A stretch of DNA of 64,000 nucleotides from Gayadomonas joobiniege G7 (GCF_000300815.1 NZ_AMRX01000001.1:1-64000); one strand, 5' to 3'. Numbered from the stretch's first letter, positions 20,567 through 29,981 are shown. Numbers and translations: made by a program. Notes: a model not told the origin generated them from the letters alone.

Positions 20567-21802
20567 ATGAGTAAATTTTCTTTAGCGAAAGATAAAATTC
20601 GCATCCTTCTACTTGAAGGTGTCCACCAAAGCGCCGTGAACACTCTTAATAAAGCCGGTTACACCAACATTGAATATCTTAAAACGTCATTAGCCGAAGA
20701 TGAGCTAATTGAAAAAATTAAAGATGCTCATTTTGTTGGCATTCGCTCGCGCACTCAGTTAACCCGAAATGTGTTAACTCAAGCCGAAAAGTTAATTGGC
20801 ATTGGATGTTTTTGCATTGGTACCAATCAGGTAGATTTAGCAGCTGCGCAAGAACTGGGTATTCCAGTGTTTAACGCACCATTTTCTAATACCCGTTCAG
20901 TTGCTGAGCTTGTTATTGGTGAAATATTATTATTATTCCGCCGTATTCCAGAAAAAAGTACTGCTGCTCATCAAGGTATTTGGCAAAAAACAGCCAATGG
21001 TGCCATCGAAGCTAGAGGTAAAACTTTAGGTATCATCGGTTATGGCCATATAGGTACGCAACTAGGTATTTTAGCTGAAACCATTGGTATGAATGTTGTT
21101 TTTTACGATATCGAAGACAAATTACCGCTTGGTAACGCAAAACAGGTTCATTCATTAGACGAAATGTTAGCCTTGTCAGATGCGGTTTCATTACATGTCC
21201 CCGAAACTAAATCAACACAAAATATGTTTGGTGCTGAGCAGTTTAAAGCAATGAAAAAAGGCGCGATGTTTATCAACGCCTCACGGGGTACAGTGGTAGA
21301 TATCGACGCATTAGCCGAATACTTGTCTGGTGATCAACCCTATTTAGGTGGCGCTGCAATTGACGTATTCCCTGTTGAGCCTAAGTCAAACAATGAAGAA
21401 TTTGTTTCGCCATTACGTGGTTTGAAAAATGTATTATTAACACCGCACATTGGTGGTTCAACATTAGAAGCTCAAGAAAACATTGGTATCGAAGTGGCCG
21501 GCAAACTGGCTAAATACAGTGACAACGGTTCTACTTTATCTGCAGTTAATTTCCCAGAAGTTTCGTTGCCGTCTCATGAAGGTCGTAGCCGCTTGTTGCA
21601 TGTGCACAAAAACAAACCTGGCATTTTAACCCAAATCAACCAAGCATTTGCAGATAAAGGTATCAACATTTCCGCCCAATATTTACAAACCAGTGGTGAT
21701 ATAGGTTATGTGGTATTGGAAGTTGATTGGGATGACAGCCAATTAGCACTTACACAATTAAAAAACATTGAAGGTACTATTAGAGCACGCGTATTGCTGT
21801 AA
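20567..21802 (+). CDS. serA: D-3-phosphoglycerate dehydrogenase
   Basis: 411 aa, the E. coli length. It oxidises 3-phosphoglycerate to 3-phosphohydroxypyruvate, the first step of serine synthesis. The NAD fold is seen in LGIIGYGHIGTQLG (about residue 155); the catalytic region contains NASRGTVVDIDALA and LTPHIGGSTLEAQENIG with the active-site His. A C-terminal ACT domain (LHVHKNKPGILTQINQAF, about 340-411) should give feedback inhibition by serine. GGAAG precedes ATG 20567, and TATAAT at 20528-20533 is a likely -10. Confidence 0.97.
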   Translation: MSKFSLAKDKIRILLLEGVHQSAVNTLNKAGYTNIEYLKTSLAEDELIEKIKDAHFVGIRSRTQLTRNVLTQAEKLIGIGCFCIGTNQVDLAAAQELGIPVFNAPFSNTRSVAELVIGEILLLFRRIPEKSTAAHQGIWQKTANGAIEARGKTLGIIGYGHIGTQLGILAETIGMNVVFYDIEDKLPLGNAKQVHSLDEMLALSDAVSLHVPETKSTQNMFGAEQFKAMKKGAMFINASRGTVVDIDALAEYLSGDQPYLGGAAIDVFPVEPKSNNEEFVSPLRGLKNVLLTPHIGGSTLEAQENIGIEVAGKLAKYSDNGSTLSAVNFPEVSLPSHEGRSRLLHVHKNKPGILTQINQAFADKGINISAQYLQTSGDIGYVVLEVDWDDSQLALTQLKNIEGTIRARVLL

Positions 21803-21830
21803 GTTAACTTTAATTTTTGCTATCTATATT

Positions 21831-21856
21831 AAGAGGCCATTGGCCTCTTTTTTTTT
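21831..21856 (+). terminator. serA terminator
   Basis: AAGAGGCCA / TGGCCTCTT stem with almost no loop, followed by T9, about 30 bp after the serA stop. Canonical intrinsic terminator. Confidence 0.9.
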
Positions 21857-21940
21857 GCATTAGTATTTATAGCTTGAGCACAAAGCGAAATCTAAATGAT
21901 AGTTCTTAACAATTGCAAACCATTGATATTAAAAGATTTT

Positions 21941-21968
21941 TTGACTTATCCGTATTTTGATCTATACT
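21941..21968 (+). promoter_or_regulatory. Promoter of the bacterioferritin pair
   Basis: TTGACT (21941-21946), a 16-bp spacer and TATACT (21963-21968), 36 bp before the first bacterioferritin gene. I saw no convincing Fur box beside it. Confidence 0.7.
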
Positions 21969-22004
21969 AGGGTCAAAATTTAGCCAGCTACTGGAGTTTA
22001 ATCT

Positions 22005-22469
22005 ATGCAAGGCGACAAAAAAGTTATCGAGATCCTAAACCGCGTACTCACCGCAGAGCTCACGTCGATTAACCAATACTTTTTACATGCCCGAATGTAC
22101 AAAAACTGGGGTTTAAATCAACTGAATGGCATCAGTTATAAAAAATCGATCAAAGACATGAAGCAGGCGGATGATTTGATTGAACGTGTATTAATGTTAG
22201 AGGGCTTACCTAACCTTCAGCGCTTAGGCTCGCTGAGAATTGGTGAAAACTGTGAAGAGATGCTTAGCTGTGATATGGCGTTTCAAGTTGAACAAATAGA
22301 GCTATTAAAACAAGCAATAGCCTTGTGTGAAAACGCGCAAGATTATGTCAGTCGAGATCTACTTGAAGACATTTTAGAATACGAAGAAGAGCATATTGAC
22401 TGGATCGAAACCCAGCTATATCAAATTGAAAATATGGGTCTGCAAAACTACCTTCAGGCGCAACTTTAA
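22005..22469 (+). CDS. bfr: Bacterioferritin, heme-ligand subunit with degraded ferroxidase site
   Basis: 154 aa, four-helix ferritin-like fold. It keeps Met52, the axial heme ligand of E. coli Bfr. Of the six E. coli ferroxidase residues only Glu18, Glu127 and His130 remain: Glu51 is Asp, His54 is Gln and Glu94 is Gln. This is the pattern of the heme-binding, catalytically poor partner in two-subunit bacterioferritins. The C-terminus ...MGLQNYLQAQL is typical. The second bacterioferritin gene starts 12 bp later, so both subunits should be made together and mix in the 24-meric shell. The start ATG 22005 follows CTGGAG. Confidence 0.93.
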   Translation: MQGDKKVIEILNRVLTAELTSINQYFLHARMYKNWGLNQLNGISYKKSIKDMKQADDLIERVLMLEGLPNLQRLGSLRIGENCEEMLSCDMAFQVEQIELLKQAIALCENAQDYVSRDLLEDILEYEEEHIDWIETQLYQIENMGLQNYLQAQL

Positions 22470-22481
22470 GCGGAGTTAATT

Positions 22482-22949
22482 ATGAAAGGCAAACAAAACA
22501 TTATAGCTGCACTGAACCGTTTATTAGCCAACGAATTGGCCGCAATGGATCAGTATTTTATCCATTCACGGATGTATCAAGATTGGGGTTTAAATAAGCT
22601 TTTTGAACGTATTGATCACGAGTTTGATGACGAAAAAGGTCATGCCTCTGCACTTATTGAGCGTATTTTATTTTTAGAAGGAACGCCAGACATGAGTAAA
22701 CGTGATGGTTTACAGATTGGCACAGACGTACCTTCAATGTTAGAAAGTGATCTACGTGTCGAATATACTGTAGATAAACTGCTTAAAGAAACGATTGCCT
22801 TGTGTGAGCAAGAAAGTGACTATGTTACCCGTGATATCTTACAAAAGCTGCTTGAAGATACTGAAGTCGATCATGCTTGGTGGCTTGAGCAACAATTACG
22901 CTTAATTAAAATGTTAGGGCTTCCAAACTATTTACAATCGCAAATGTAG
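22482..22949 (+). CDS. bfr: Bacterioferritin, ferroxidase subunit lacking the heme methionine
   Basis: 155 aa. The ferroxidase ligands are all present: Glu18, Glu51, His54, Glu94 and the E-x-x-H pair at 128/131 (one residue later than in E. coli). Position 52 is Lys instead of the heme-ligating Met. It therefore complements the preceding gene: this subunit oxidises iron, the other carries heme. GCGGAG is the ribosome binding site. The 3' end faces a hypothetical gene on the other strand, 12 bp away, with no terminator visible in between. Confidence 0.93.
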   Translation: MKGKQNIIAALNRLLANELAAMDQYFIHSRMYQDWGLNKLFERIDHEFDDEKGHASALIERILFLEGTPDMSKRDGLQIGTDVPSMLESDLRVEYTVDKLLKETIALCEQESDYVTRDILQKLLEDTEVDHAWWLEQQLRLIKMLGLPNYLQSQM

Positions 22950-22961
22950 GCCAATTCAGTT

Positions 22962-23621
22962 TTAGTTGACCTTTTGTTGATATTTAGGCACGTTCGAAAA
23001 GGGGGCAGTTTCAGCAATCCAACTGGCTGCTTCTACTTGACCGAGCCGATATATCTCTGCAACAAAAAGATCGGCCGCTGGCCCAGGGATATGGGTAAAT
23101 GCGGGTGTGTGCTCTAAAAACTCGGGTAGTACTTCTGGATAAGAGATATAATAACCAGCCGCTAAATGCGCTTGTACAAAAGCCTCTTTTTCGGTTTTTA
23201 TTGTCGCCAGTATTTTTGTCACTTTAGCTGGATAAATGATCACAGTACGCTGTATTATTTGGCCTTTTAGATAGTCGCTAATATCATTCTCACTCGACTT
23301 AAAGACCCTTTGATATAACTGCTGTGGGTTATTGTTAATCCACTCATCTAAATATTTATGAAATGCCCTCTGATTGTTTTCAGCCGCTAAATGAATCAAA
23401 CGCTGCACTGAATAAACTTTAGGCAATTTCTGACTCATTAATTCATTCCATAAGATACTTTGGGCGTCTTTTTCGCCATCTACTTTGTTTTTTGTGACCT
23501 GAGTTGTAACAGTAGGTTGTGCAACGCTTGACGCCTCCGTGTCATCAAAAACCTCTCCCACCAAACGAAAAACAACAAAAGCTATGATTAGTACTAAAAT
23601 TAATGACTCTATTCTTGCCAC
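22962..23621 (-). CDS. Hypothetical membrane-anchored protein
   Basis: 219 aa, family not recognised. A single N-terminal hydrophobic helix (SLILVLIIAFVVFRLVG, about 6-22) is followed by a polar linker and a mostly helical domain (about 50-219) with LIHLAAENNQRAFHKYLDEW, which vaguely recalls ankyrin or Sel1-type helix pairs. This would place the domain in the periplasm or on the cytoplasmic membrane face. GTG 23621 is the chosen start; the ribosome binding site is weak. It follows mazG by 65 bp on the same strand and may be the last gene of the rlmD-relA-mazG unit. Confidence 0.7.
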   Translation of the reverse strand: MARIESLILVLIIAFVVFRLVGEVFDDTEASSVAQPTVTTQVTKNKVDGEKDAQSILWNELMSQKLPKVYSVQRLIHLAAENNQRAFHKYLDEWINNNPQQLYQRVFKSSENDISDYLKGQIIQRTVIIYPAKVTKILATIKTEKEAFVQAHLAAGYYISYPEVLPEFLEHTPAFTHIPGPAADLFVAEIYRLGQVEAASWIAETAPFSNVPKYQQKVN

Positions 23622-23686
23622 ACTTAGAATCCATCTAGATTACAATGTACCTTATATTAGACGTTAATTCGTTTAAGATACAGGTT

Positions 23687-24502
23687 TCACTTAGTCTGAG
23701 TGATTTTTTTTGCTTGTTGCCATAAGTGTTCCATCTCAGCAAGAGACAATTGTGTAAATTTTTGTTCGGGTGCCTGGCATAGATGTAACGTCTCAACTTG
23801 CCTAAACCTGGTTTCAAACTTATCACTGGCTTTACGTAAACACTGCTCAGCATCAATTTTTAAATGCCGGCTAACATTCACTAATGCAAACATTAAATCG
23901 CCTAGCTCTTCTTCTACTCTGGCTTGGTTATTTGGCTGCTCGAGTTCGACATCAAGCTCTGCAAGTTCTTCATGCACTTTCGCTAATGCGCCTTGCAGAT
24001 GCGGCCAGTCAAAGCCAATCGCTGCGCAGCGCTTTTGCATTTTTTGCGCGCGCGACAATGCGGGTAAACGGGTTGGAATATCATCTAAAACACTGGTGGC
24101 CGTTTGTGCACGGGCTTGTCGCTCTTTGGCTTTTTCAGCTTCCCAATTTGCTTTAATTTGCGCCTCGTCAGCAAGGATTTGGTCGCCGAATACATGAGGG
24201 TGGCGACGCACTAACTTTTCGCAAACCGTATCAACAACGTCTGAAAAACCAAAACGTCCCTCTTCAGTGGCAAGTTGACAATAAAAAATAACCTGAAACA
24301 AAAGATCGCCAAGTTCACCTTTTAATTCTGAGTAGCTGGCACGTTCAATCGCATCTGCCACTTCGTAGGCTTCTTCTAATGTATAAGGCACTATACTTTG
24401 ATAAGTCTGTTTCAAATCCCAAGGGCAACCTGAATCCGGATCTCTTAGTGACTGCATAATTTTTATCAAATCATCTAATTGATACGCGTTCTTTTTAACC
24501 AT
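23687..24502 (-). CDS. mazG: Nucleoside triphosphate pyrophosphohydrolase MazG
   Basis: 271 aa. It hydrolyses NTPs to NMP and pyrophosphate; in E. coli it also lowers ppGpp levels during starvation. Two MazG domains are visible. The first has CPWDLKQTYQSIVPYTLEEAYE and the ELGDLLFQVIFY metal site (E-x2-E...E-x2-D type); the second has EEELGDLMFALVNVSRHL. The gene overlaps the relA stop by 8 bp, so translation is coupled to relA, and the order rlmD-relA-mazG matches E. coli. Confidence 0.95.
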   Translation of the reverse strand: MVKKNAYQLDDLIKIMQSLRDPDSGCPWDLKQTYQSIVPYTLEEAYEVADAIERASYSELKGELGDLLFQVIFYCQLATEEGRFGFSDVVDTVCEKLVRRHPHVFGDQILADEAQIKANWEAEKAKERQARAQTATSVLDDIPTRLPALSRAQKMQKRCAAIGFDWPHLQGALAKVHEELAELDVELEQPNNQARVEEELGDLMFALVNVSRHLKIDAEQCLRKASDKFETRFRQVETLHLCQAPEQKFTQLSLAEMEHLWQQAKKITQTK

Positions 24503-26696
24503 ACAACCTCAAGGCTTCGTAAATATCTGGCAACTGGCTAATTTTAGACATTAACCGAGTCAAAACTTCTAGATTGGGCACCGACATATTAATGTCGATG
24601 GCCGCTTCGTTTTTCTTTTCGTCCGAATGGCTAGAGACGCCCAATACATAAGCTTTTTCGTTAGCTAAGATGGTCGTAATATCACGCAATAAACCACTTC
24701 GGTCGAGTGCTATAACCCGTACTGTTACCCGATAGCCATCCGCCTCATGGCCGCCCCAGTTAACATCTACTTGTCGTTCTGGATGTTGTTTTAACATTTG
24801 CTGCAACTGATCACAGGCGCTTTTATGTACTGAGATACCTTTCCCCTGGGTAATATAACCTGTGATCATATCGCCTTTAACCGGTTCACAGCAGCCAGCT
24901 AAATAGGTTAATAAATTACCAACACCTTCAACCACAACACCTTTGTTTTGACTATTTTTATGACGGCCAGGTTCACTCTTTTTAATCAAGCGCTCAACAT
25001 CAGGCGTTGCTTGATTTTTCTCTAATCGGCTTTGGATAAAGTTAATAATTTGGCTAGCACTGATATCACCACCACCGACTGCTGCGATCAAGTCGTCCAA
25101 GGTATGCATGTTAAAACGACTCACAGCGGCTTCAGCATCCTGCAACGTTAAACCATTGCGGCGTAAATCGGCTTCTAAGGTTTCTTTGCCTTCATTAAAG
25201 TTTTTCTCTTTGTCTTGCTGCTTAAAGAAGTGCTGTATTTTAGCGCGCGCGCGGCTTGAATTAACATAACCCAAATTCACGTTCAACCAGTCCCGCTTCG
25301 GGTTCGGCTCTTTAGCCGTCATAATTTCAACTTGATCACCGTTTTGCAGCTGATAGCTAAAAGGCACAATCCGGCCTGAAATTTTTGCCCCAATGCAACA
25401 GTGCCCAACATTACTATGAATATAATAGGCAAAGTCTAATGGTGTACTACCTTGCGGAAGATCTACAATGTCACCCTTTGGCGTAAACACATAAACTCTA
25501 TCTTCAAACACTTGGCTACGAAGTTCTTCAAGCATATCACCTTCGCCGTTGACATCTTCTTGCCACTGCAATAGTTTGCGTAACCAATTAATTTTTTCTT
25601 GGTAACTATCTTCTTTACCGTTTGCGGTACCTTCTTTATAACGCCAGTGCGCAGCGACCCCGAGCTCAGACTCTTCGTGCATCTTGAAAGTACGAATTTG
25701 GATTTCAACTGGCTTTCCTTCTGGCCCAATAACGACAGTATGAATTGACTGATAGCCATTTGCTTTAGGCGCTGATATATAATCATCAAATTCTTTCGAC
25801 AATGGCCGCCACTTCATGTGCACAGCCCCTAAAACCCGATAACACTCAGCTTCGTCATTGACTAATATTCTGACCGCTCTAATATCAAATAAACGCTCAA
25901 AGCTAAGGCCTTTTTTCTGCATTTTTTTCCAAATGCTATAAATGTGTTTTGGACGTCCAAACACCTCTCCTTGAATATCTAAGCTTTTAAGTGCCGCTTT
26001 CACCTCACCAACAAAATTGCGAATGTATTTGGTTCTGTCGCGCCGCTTTTCATCCAACATACCCGCAATTTTTTTATACGAAATAGGATGCTGGTAGCGA
26101 AAACAATAATCCTCTATCTCCCACTTGATCTGCCCAATTCCTAATCGGTTAGCCAGTGGCGCATAGATAGTTGCTGCCTCTTTCGCCACTAATACTCGAG
26201 TTTCTTCATCGGCATTTTTTGCCAACCTTAATTCGATAATACATAAGGCCAGCTTAATCACAACAGCACGAACGTCTTCGACCATAGCCAACAGCATTTT
26301 ACGGATATTATCAACTTGGTCGGCTGACAATTCACCATGCTTTTGATGGTGCAAAATGTGGATAGCAGCCATCTTTTCAATGCCCTGCACTAACTGCCAA
26401 ATTGTTTGGTTATATTCAGAAGTAATGGCTTCTTCACTAATCAAAGATTGCTGCCAATATGGATAGATCATCGCCGCACTTAACGTCTCAAGATCCATAT
26501 TTAAGGTATTTAATATCTCAACCAACTCACGTGAGATATTTAATAATAGCGGCTCGCTGCTAATTTCAGCAAGTTGTTGGTGACAATGTTTGACGCCTTC
26601 AAGCCGCTCGGGGTCGGGAAAGTCGAGTGTTTGTATCCACTCGTCAAACGTCATAAAGGCTTTGTCTTTTTCATGAGACTGTCTAACAGTAACCAT
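24495..26696 (-). CDS. relA: GTP pyrophosphokinase RelA, (p)ppGpp synthetase I
   Basis: 733 aa. A ribosome-associated stringent-response enzyme that makes (p)ppGpp when uncharged tRNA enters the A site. The N-terminal hydrolase-like domain (about 30-190) lacks the His-Asp motif, as in RelA of gammaproteobacteria. The synthetase domain (about 240-370) has RLFDIRAVRILV, EFDDYISAPKANGYQSIHT and EIQIRT; the acidic EFDD is the RelA rather than SpoT form. TGS (RVYVFTPKGDIVDLPQGSTPLDFAY) and a C-terminal ACT domain follow. rlmD lies 12 bp upstream. The GC-discriminator promoters of rRNA and tRNA genes in this window are probable targets of its product. Confidence 0.97.
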   Translation of the reverse strand: MVTVRQSHEKDKAFMTFDEWIQTLDFPDPERLEGVKHCHQQLAEISSEPLLLNISRELVEILNTLNMDLETLSAAMIYPYWQQSLISEEAITSEYNQTIWQLVQGIEKMAAIHILHHQKHGELSADQVDNIRKMLLAMVEDVRAVVIKLALCIIELRLAKNADEETRVLVAKEAATIYAPLANRLGIGQIKWEIEDYCFRYQHPISYKKIAGMLDEKRRDRTKYIRNFVGEVKAALKSLDIQGEVFGRPKHIYSIWKKMQKKGLSFERLFDIRAVRILVNDEAECYRVLGAVHMKWRPLSKEFDDYISAPKANGYQSIHTVVIGPEGKPVEIQIRTFKMHEESELGVAAHWRYKEGTANGKEDSYQEKINWLRKLLQWQEDVNGEGDMLEELRSQVFEDRVYVFTPKGDIVDLPQGSTPLDFAYYIHSNVGHCCIGAKISGRIVPFSYQLQNGDQVEIMTAKEPNPKRDWLNVNLGYVNSSRARAKIQHFFKQQDKEKNFNEGKETLEADLRRNGLTLQDAEAAVSRFNMHTLDDLIAAVGGGDISASQIINFIQSRLEKNQATPDVERLIKKSEPGRHKNSQNKGVVVEGVGNLLTYLAGCCEPVKGDMITGYITQGKGISVHKSACDQLQQMLKQHPERQVDVNWGGHEADGYRVTVRVIALDRSGLLRDITTILANEKAYVLGVSSHSDEKKNEAAIDINMSVPNLEVLTRLMSKISQLPDIYEALRLYG

Positions 26697-26708
26697 AATC
26701 CTATTCCA

Positions 26709-28052
26709 TTATCGGGAAGTTTTTCTAAATAGAGCCATAGTTTCAACATGGGCAGTATGAGGAAACATGTCAAGCAGGGCAATTTTATCAATCTGATAGC
26801 CATTTTGTTGTAAAAATTGGCTGTCTCTGACGAGCGAGTTAGCATCACAGGCAATATAGAGAACATGGCTGGCTGACCATTGCGCACTTTCGGCGCACAG
26901 GCTAGCTGCTCCTTCTCTTGAGGGATCCAGAATGATTTTGTTCACACCATTGTAATTAATCTGCTGCAAACTCGTTTTATCAGCCAGATCAAGCTGCGCA
27001 AACTCAACATTGGTTAGTTGATTTAATTTAGCGCTCTGACGAGCACTCTCCACTGCAGAGGCGACCCCTTCATAACCAGTTACCTTCGCAACATATTGTG
27101 CAATTGGCAGCGAAAAATTACCACTGCCGCAAAACAAATCTAATACGCTATCTGCCGCTGTTAACGATAACCAATTAATGGCTAATGCCACCATTTGCTG
27201 ATTAACTTGACTATTTATTTGAGTAAAAGCGGTCAGAGGTAATCGGAGCGTTAAGCCATCCAATTGATAAGATGTTTTTGACAAATCCAATGAGGGATCT
27301 GTTAATGGATAAACTTGGTGATTGTCTAGCTGAGCAACAAATTCAACATTATAAGTTTTACTAAATTGGGCTAAATACCCTAAGTCATTTAAATTTGGCT
27401 GCTTTGCAAGCCGTAATATAATAAATGCTGTTGTTGTGGCGTGGTGCAACTCGACATGGAAAATATCTTTTTTACAGCTGAGTTTGTTTAAACATTCGGT
27501 CAATTCTGATATTTTTTGCTTCAATGGGTGGTCCAGCACCGCACAATGATTAATCGCCACTATTTTTTTACTGCCTGCCGCTCTAAAACCAATTTGCAAG
27601 CGATCTTTTTTCCCTTGGTACCAAGCCGCTAATCGAGCCCGATTACGATAATTCTGTTGCGAACTTTGTACTGGAGGCTGCCAAGGCAAATCCGCAATAC
27701 CAATTTTGTTAAATAAACCATTCACAAAATCTTTTTTAACGGACAATTGTTCCGAACGATTTAAATGCTGCAACTGACAACCACCGCATTTATCATACCA
27801 AGCACAAAAGGGCTTTGTTCGCGCCCGACTAACCTGATGGATTTGATTGAGGCGGGCGACTGTATGATTTTTTTTATTTTCTATACAGGTGGCATCAACT
27901 ATTTCATCAGGCAAAGCGCCATCAATAAAAATAACTTTACCCGCTTGGCGAGCAACACCACGGCCTTTTTGATCTATACCAGTCACAACTAGTTTTGATA
28001 ACGTTTTGCTCTTTTGTGTTTTTTTGGCTGGCGATTTAAATAGCTGTACCAT
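26709..28052 (-). CDS. rlmD: 23S rRNA (uracil-1939-C5)-methyltransferase RlmD
   Basis: 447 aa. It methylates U1939 of 23S rRNA using SAM. An N-terminal TRAM domain (KLVVTGIDQKGRGVARQAGKV) is followed by the Fe-S cluster cysteines (CAWYDKCGGCQLQHL) and the methyltransferase domain with SVLDLFCGSGNFSLPIA and ILDPSREGAA. The catalytic Cys region near the C-terminus (VLYIACDANSLVRD) is slightly different from the common S-C-N-P form but in the right place. It is the first gene of the rlmD-relA-mazG unit. Confidence 0.95.
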   Translation of the reverse strand: MVQLFKSPAKKTQKSKTLSKLVVTGIDQKGRGVARQAGKVIFIDGALPDEIVDATCIENKKNHTVARLNQIHQVSRARTKPFCAWYDKCGGCQLQHLNRSEQLSVKKDFVNGLFNKIGIADLPWQPPVQSSQQNYRNRARLAAWYQGKKDRLQIGFRAAGSKKIVAINHCAVLDHPLKQKISELTECLNKLSCKKDIFHVELHHATTTAFIILRLAKQPNLNDLGYLAQFSKTYNVEFVAQLDNHQVYPLTDPSLDLSKTSYQLDGLTLRLPLTAFTQINSQVNQQMVALAINWLSLTAADSVLDLFCGSGNFSLPIAQYVAKVTGYEGVASAVESARQSAKLNQLTNVEFAQLDLADKTSLQQINYNGVNKIILDPSREGAASLCAESAQWSASHVLYIACDANSLVRDSQFLQQNGYQIDKIALLDMFPHTAHVETMALFRKTSR

Positions 28053-28178
28053 TAGGTGTCTCGTTTACAATCATTCGGTTTGATTATACGCGATAGAAAA
28101 AAATTGTTTATCTTTTTGCAGAATTAAAGACTTAGTTTTTAAACAAAAGAGTAGAAATTTATTTGCGCGGTAAAGGAA

Positions 28179-28254
28179 TGGTGGATGCTACTGGACTTGA
28201 ACCAGTGACCCTCGCCTTGTAAGGGCGATGCTCTCCCAACTGAGCTAAGCATCC
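28179..28254 (-). tRNA. tRNA-Val(TAC), copy 1
   Basis: A 76-nt cloverleaf with encoded CCA. The acceptor stem is GGATGC...GCATCC, D-arm GCTCAGTTGGGAGAGC, anticodon loop CTTACAA with anticodon UAC, and T-loop TTCAAGT. Transcribed after copy 2 from the shared promoter at 28387-28414. Confidence 0.97.
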
Positions 28255-28263
28255 TAAAAAAAG

Positions 28264-28339
28264 TGGTGGACGCTACTGGACTTGAACCAGTGACCCTCGC
28301 CTTGTAAGGGCGATGCTCTCCCAACTGAGCTAAGCGTCC
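28264..28339 (-). tRNA. tRNA-Val(TAC), copy 2
   Basis: Identical to copy 1 except for one acceptor-stem pair, here GGACGC...GCGTCC instead of GGATGC...GCATCC, so a C-G pair replaces U-A and the stem is kept. Anticodon UAC, encoded CCA. Nine bases separate the two copies. Confidence 0.97.
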
Positions 28340-28386
28340 GACATAACTTCGCAGATTCAAACCCTGCGTCGCTGTGTGTGGTGCGC

Positions 28387-28414
28387 ATTATAGGCATGCG
28401 AGAATATCTGTCAA
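28387..28414 (-). promoter_or_regulatory. Promoter of the tRNA-Val pair
   Basis: Perfect TTGACA (28409-28414), 16-bp spacer and perfect TATAAT (28387-28392), followed by a GCGCACC discriminator on the minus strand. The leader contains a 5-bp hairpin (CGCAG / CTGCG, about 28350-28368). Confidence 0.9.
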
Positions 28415-28564
28415 CAAAAAAAGATAAAAAAAATGGGTTATTTTTCAGTTTGTTCAATAAACAGCCAATGTCCACAAAATTCATTTGAAAATGGGGTTAG
28501 TCAAGCTGCCTTAGCATTGTTAAAATAAGCCTTTGAAGTTAATTATTCACTGACGGTATTAAAA

Positions 28565-29974
28565 ATGACGATTAAAACACGTTTTGCCCCCAGCCCAACC
28601 GGCTATTTACATGTAGGTGGCGCCCGCACCGCACTTTATTCTTGGTTATTTGCAAAAGCCAATGGTGGCGAATTTGTCTTAAGAATAGAAGATACAGACA
28701 TAGAGCGCTCGACTCAGGCCGCTATTGACGCCATTATGGACGGTATGCAATGGTTAGATTTAAGTTGGGACCAAGGACCGTATTTTCAAACCGAAAGATT
28801 TGATCGCTATAAAAGTTTAATCGAACAGTTATTGCAGCAAGGTCAAGCGTACAAATGTTTTTGCAGTGCTGAAGAATTAGAAGAAATGCGTGAAAAACAA
28901 ATGGCGGCAGGCGAAAAAGCCAGATATAACGGAAAATGGCGTGATCGGGAGGATCATCCTGAAGGCCAGCCTTATGTGATCCGCTTTAAAAATCCTCAAA
29001 CCGGCAGTGTTGTTTTTGATGATAAAATCCGGGGACGCATTGAAGTATCTAACAGCGAATTGGACGACTTAATTATTCAGCGTTCAGATGGCTCACCTAC
29101 ATACAACTTTTGTGTTGTGGTAGACGATTGGGATATGGGCATTACTCATGTTGTACGTGGTGAAGATCATATTAATAATACCCCACGACAAATCAATATT
29201 CTAAAAGCGCTGAACGCCCCTATTCCTGAATATGCCCACGTGTCTATGATTTTAGGTGATGATGGTAAAAAGCTTTCTAAACGTCATGGCGCGGTTAGCG
29301 TTATGCAATACAGAGATGAAGGGTATTTACCACAAGCCCTGTTAAATTATTTAGTACGACTGGGCTGGTCGCATGGCGATCAGGAAATCTTTAGCCGTGA
29401 AGAAATGCTTAAGTTATTTACCTTAGAAGGTATTAACAAAGCTGCCAGCGCATTTAATACCGAAAAACTTGTGTGGTTAAACCAACACTATATTAAAACT
29501 CTGCCAGCAAGTGAGGTCGCCGCGCACTTACAATGGCATCTTAAACAACAAAAATTAGACATCAGCGAAGGCCCTGCAATTGAAGATGTAATTCAAATTC
29601 AAGCTGATCGAGTTAAAACTTTGGCTGAGCTGGTTTCTGTTTCACGTTACTTTTATGAAGATTTTGACGAATTTGACGAAAAAGCGGCAAAAAAACATTT
29701 GCGCCCTGTCGCTAAAGACGCTTTAGAAAAAGTCGCCGAAAAATTAAATGATTTAGATAACTGGACAACCGAAGCGTTGCACACAGTTATTAATCAAACA
29801 GCAGAAGAGCTAGGCGTAGGCATGGGTAAAGTAGGTATGCCTTTGCGTGTGGCCGTTTCTGGTAGTGGTAATTCGCCTTCACTTGATCAAACAATTTGTT
29901 TAATTGGTAAACAAAGATCGCTCAAAAGAATAGCACTCGCATTAGAATTTATAAATAAGCGAGAAAATTCATAA
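28565..29974 (+). CDS. gltX: Glutamate--tRNA ligase
   Basis: 469 aa. It charges tRNA-Glu. Class I signatures are [18 protein letters not shown] (HIGH region) and GKKLSKRHG (KMSKS). The zinc-ribbon region begins CFCS (about 98-101), but the position of the third E. coli zinc ligand (RYDGRC) reads RYNGKW, so the zinc site is probably lost, as in many relatives. The discriminating Arg region [25 protein letters not shown] is intact. Three tRNA-Glu genes lie directly downstream on the same strand, so the enzyme and its substrate are neighbours. Confidence 0.96.
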   Translation: MTIKTRFAPSPTGYLHVGGARTALYSWLFAKANGGEFVLRIEDTDIERSTQAAIDAIMDGMQWLDLSWDQGPYFQTERFDRYKSLIEQLLQQGQAYKCFCSAEELEEMREKQMAAGEKARYNGKWRDREDHPEGQPYVIRFKNPQTGSVVFDDKIRGRIEVSNSELDDLIIQRSDGSPTYNFCVVVDDWDMGITHVVRGEDHINNTPRQINILKALNAPIPEYAHVSMILGDDGKKLSKRHGAVSVMQYRDEGYLPQALLNYLVRLGWSHGDQEIFSREEMLKLFTLEGINKAASAFNTEKLVWLNQHYIKTLPASEVAAHLQWHLKQQKLDISEGPAIEDVIQIQADRVKTLAELVSVSRYFYEDFDEFDEKAAKKHLRPVAKDALEKVAEKLNDLDNWTTEALHTVINQTAEELGVGMGKVGMPLRVAVSGSGNSPSLDQTICLIGKQRSLKRIALALEFINKRENS

Positions 29975-29981
29975 TTTTTAG

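Noticed and set aside
21885-21940. Possible Fur box before the bacterioferritin genes
   Set aside because: The A/T-rich stretch has only scattered GATA-like triplets and does not fit the 19-bp Fur palindrome well enough.
28340-28364. T-arm-like GGGTTTGAATCTGC just 5' of tRNA-Val copy 2, suggesting a broken tRNA
   Set aside because: Only a 5-bp hairpin (CGCAG/CTGCG) can form and no acceptor, D or anticodon arm is present; more simply a leader hairpin.
28139-28484. Two 70-80 aa open frames on the minus strand across the tRNA-Val genes
   Set aside because: They are translations of the duplicated tRNA sequence, which explains their near-identical segments.
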